DNA of 31,690 nt from JBBKWJ01 sp037968895. Lineage in GTDB: Bacteria > Actinomycetota > Acidimicrobiia > Acidimicrobiales > SZUA-35. Location of the stretch: contig JBBKWJ010000198.1 in NCBI GenBank assembly GCA_037968895.1, forward strand, positions 1 through 31,690, in the 5' to 3' direction. Made by a program: the position numbers and the translations under genes. Every line of letters begins with the position of its first letter. Position 1 is the first letter of the stretch. This document shows positions 30,441 to 31,690 of the stretch, piece after piece. Under the pieces are notes generated by a model. It was not told where the DNA came from. It was given only the letters and a program-made list of their open reading frames with translations, and searched no databases.

Positions 30441-30564
30441 CATCTTCTGCCATTTCCGCACCCAAACAGTCTGGCGAAAGAATGCCCAAACGTCACGGGC
30501 AACAGTACCCGGCCAAGAAAGGGCGGATGTGCGTGGATCTCGGCCCTCAACTAGCGTGCGATTC
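30441..30564. promoter_or_regulatory. Divergent promoter region, RTX and oxidoreductase
   Basis: A 124-bp gap between the chosen RTX start and the oxidoreductase ATG. The plus-strand -10 is listed separately; no clear minus-strand promoter is seen. The minus-strand reading continues open through this gap to an ATG at 30566, so the RTX start is not certain. Confidence 0.35.
30552..30557 (+). promoter_or_regulatory. Likely -10 box of leaderless LLM oxidoreductase gene
   Basis: TAGCGT (TANNNT) lies 7 nt before the ATG at 30565 with no Shine-Dalgarno between. Confidence 0.5.
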
Positions 30565-31404
30565 ATGGAATATGGCGTCGTAATCTTCCCAACCGATCAG
30601 ACAATTGGCCCCGTTGAATTCGGCAAGGCGGCCGAAGAACGAGGTTTTGAGTCGGTGTGGTTTCCCGAGCACTCACATATCCCGACGAGCAGAGCGACTC
30701 CGTGGGGCGGCAGGCCAGGCGCTCCGGATCTTCCTGACTACTACTGGCGTTCACACGACCAGTTCGTCGCCCTCACCGCGGTCGCCGCGACGACAACGAA
30801 GATCAAGGTGGCTACCGGCATTTGCCTTGTTGCCCAACGGGATCCGATCTGGACAGCAAAGCAAGTTGCGTCACTCGACGTGATCTCTGGCGGCCGATTC
30901 CTCTTCGGCATCGGCTACGGCTGGAACAAAGAAGAGATGGCTCATCACGGCGTTGCCTACAACGACCGCCGAGATCGCTTGCGCGAGTCTGTACTTGCCA
31001 TGAAGGAGCTGTGGACCAAAGACGAGGCCAGCTTCAGCGGCGAGCACATCAACTTCAGCGAGAGCTGGGCTTGGCCAAAGCCAGCAGTTGTTCCACCGGT
31101 CATCCTTGGTGGTTCGGTCGGTCCCAAGACCGCAGCACACATTGCGGAATTCTGCGATGGCTGGATGCCAATCGGCGCCAGAACCGCTATCGGTTCTGGT
31201 TGGGAACACATCGTCGAGGCCTGCGAGTCGATCGGACGTGACCCAAAGACCGTCGAACTTGGTGTCTTTGGTGCGCCGACTAATCGCGACAAGCTTGACG
31301 AGCTCGAAGCGGTTGGCGTCAAGCGGGCAACGTTCTTCATGCCTCAGGGTGACGAAGCCGAGGTGCTCAGCGCACTCGACGCCGCAGCCGAACTGATCCG
31401 CTAG
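30565..31404 (+). CDS. LLM-class F420-type oxidoreductase
   Basis: A 279-residue TIM-barrel enzyme of the luciferase-like monooxygenase group, of the type annotated as F420-dependent in actinobacteria. Recognisable parts: GFESVWFPEHSHIP near the N-terminus, ATGICLVAQRDPIWTAKQVASLD, SGGRFLFGIGYGWNKEEM (the family's G-R-x-x-x-G-x-G-x-G/W-N stretch) and a VPPVILGGSVG strand-loop that in this group binds the cofactor phosphate. It probably reduces or oxidises a small organic substrate with F420 or FMN; the substrate is unknown. A further ATG upstream of 30565 in the same frame is rejected. Its stop lies in a tandem 20-bp repeat. Confidence 0.92.
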   Translation: MEYGVVIFPTDQTIGPVEFGKAAEERGFESVWFPEHSHIPTSRATPWGGRPGAPDLPDYYWRSHDQFVALTAVAATTTKIKVATGICLVAQRDPIWTAKQVASLDVISGGRFLFGIGYGWNKEEMAHHGVAYNDRRDRLRESVLAMKELWTKDEASFSGEHINFSESWAWPKPAVVPPVILGGSVGPKTAAHIAEFCDGWMPIGARTAIGSGWEHIVEACESIGRDPKTVELGVFGAPTNRDKLDELEAVGVKRATFFMPQGDEAEVLSALDAAAELIR

Positions 31405-31440
31405 CCCAATTTCAGCTGCGCTAGCCCAGCTTTAGCTGCG
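31401..31440. repeat. Tandem 20-bp repeat at convergent gene ends
   Basis: Two 20-bp units (31401-31420 and 31421-31440) match at 17 of 20 positions. The first contains the oxidoreductase stop; the second contains the stop of the minus-strand gene. On the minus strand both read QLKLG-stop, and all three differences are synonymous. Confidence 0.85.
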
Positions 31441-31690
31441 CCATGCGCCTGAACAGCTCGATCACGTTCGTCTGCTCGGGATTTTTCGTGCCAGACCTCT
31501 GCGCGATCTCGCGATACACCGTGTCGACATTGATGGCGATGCGCTCAGAGTCGAGCCAGTCGTTGTATGGACCGAGCGAGATATCGCGAGCGGCGTCTGC
31601 CGCGCTCATGCCGATCTCGTGTCGCGACGTCGCCTCACGGACAACGAACTCGAGGTAGTCCTTTACCGCCTGGACACCAGCGGCATCGGT
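31421..31690 (-). CDS. MBL-fold metallohydrolase, C-terminal part
   Basis: The last 89 residues of a gene that continues beyond the window edge. The visible part (VQAVKDYLEFVVREATSRH, AADAARDISLGPYNDWLDSERI, NVDTVYREIAQRSG) is the alpha-helical C-terminus common in actinobacterial metallo-beta-lactamase-fold hydrolases of the cyclase/quinoprotein-relay-like type, in which the D-x-E-R-I..N motif follows the metal domain. The metal-binding HxHxDH motif lies outside the window, so the assignment rests on the tail alone. An internal ATG at 31609 is not the start, since the frame remains open to the window edge. Confidence 0.6.
   Translation of the reverse strand, partial: TDAAGVQAVKDYLEFVVREATSRHEIGMSAADAARDISLGPYNDWLDSERIAINVDTVYREIAQRSGTKNPEQTNVIELFRRMAQLKLG

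Overview
The window is about 31.7 kb of densely packed, moderately GC-rich bacterial chromosome. The gene content points to Actinomycetota, most likely a marine or freshwater Acidimicrobiia-type lineage: a TatB-TatC-HelY cluster, a DUF4193-type zinc protein, an F420-type LLM oxidoreductase, an RNase Sa-like secreted ribonuclease, GTG starts, and many short-leader or leaderless gene starts. This placement is inferred from gene families; no rRNA or other marker gene is present.

Layout. 1-2.05 kb: the 3' part of a signal peptidase I gene, converging on a minus-strand operon of glycerophosphodiesterase, barnase/RNase Sa-type ribonuclease and barstar-type inhibitor. 2.1-7.1 kb: a zinc-ribbon protein, a strong hairpin, then tatB-tatC-helY and a lipid-kinase-like C-terminal domain, with translationally coupled overlaps. 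7.2-11.5 kb: a double-length ThyX-type protein whose two halves keep complementary parts of the ThyX motif, a LysM/SLT cell-wall lytic enzyme, and an operon of an extremely acidic DUF4193-like zinc protein, a small conserved actinobacterial-type protein and a GNAT acetyltransferase. 11.5-16.8 kb: crotonase, a 512-residue RGG- and repeat-rich protein, a tyrosine recombinase, a 57-residue zinc ribbon, an M20 peptidase and a 67-residue upstream partner. 16.8-20.7 kb: a minus-strand operon of coiled-coil protein, PAP2 membrane enzyme, winged-helix AAA+ ATPase and a second PAP2 enzyme. 20.7-23.7 kb: an HTH-containing protein, a Baeyer-Villiger-type flavin monooxygenase and a secreted GH16-like protein. 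23.7-26.8 kb: a four-gene SipW/TasA-like module (TasA/camelysin-like protein, Ser/His signal peptidase, six-TM protein, FnIII-like secreted protein). 26.8-31.7 kb: a possibly decayed gene, small membrane proteins, DUF952, a J-domain protein, an RTX protein with 20 uninterrupted nonapeptides, an LLM oxidoreductase and the 3' part of a metallo-beta-lactamase-fold gene.

Functionally the window is rich in export and cell-surface genes: Tat pore components, two mechanistically different S26 signal peptidases (Ser/Lys at the window start and Ser/His in the SipW module), putative matrix proteins, a muralytic enzyme, a secreted glycosidase and an RTX surface protein. I see no tRNA, rRNA, CRISPR array or insertion sequence. 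The best candidates for something little described are the SipW/TasA-like module with its structured leader, the PAP2-AAA-PAP2 operon, and the complementary-halves ThyX protein. A set of gene starts placed 6-8 nt after a TANNNT box indicates widespread leaderless translation.
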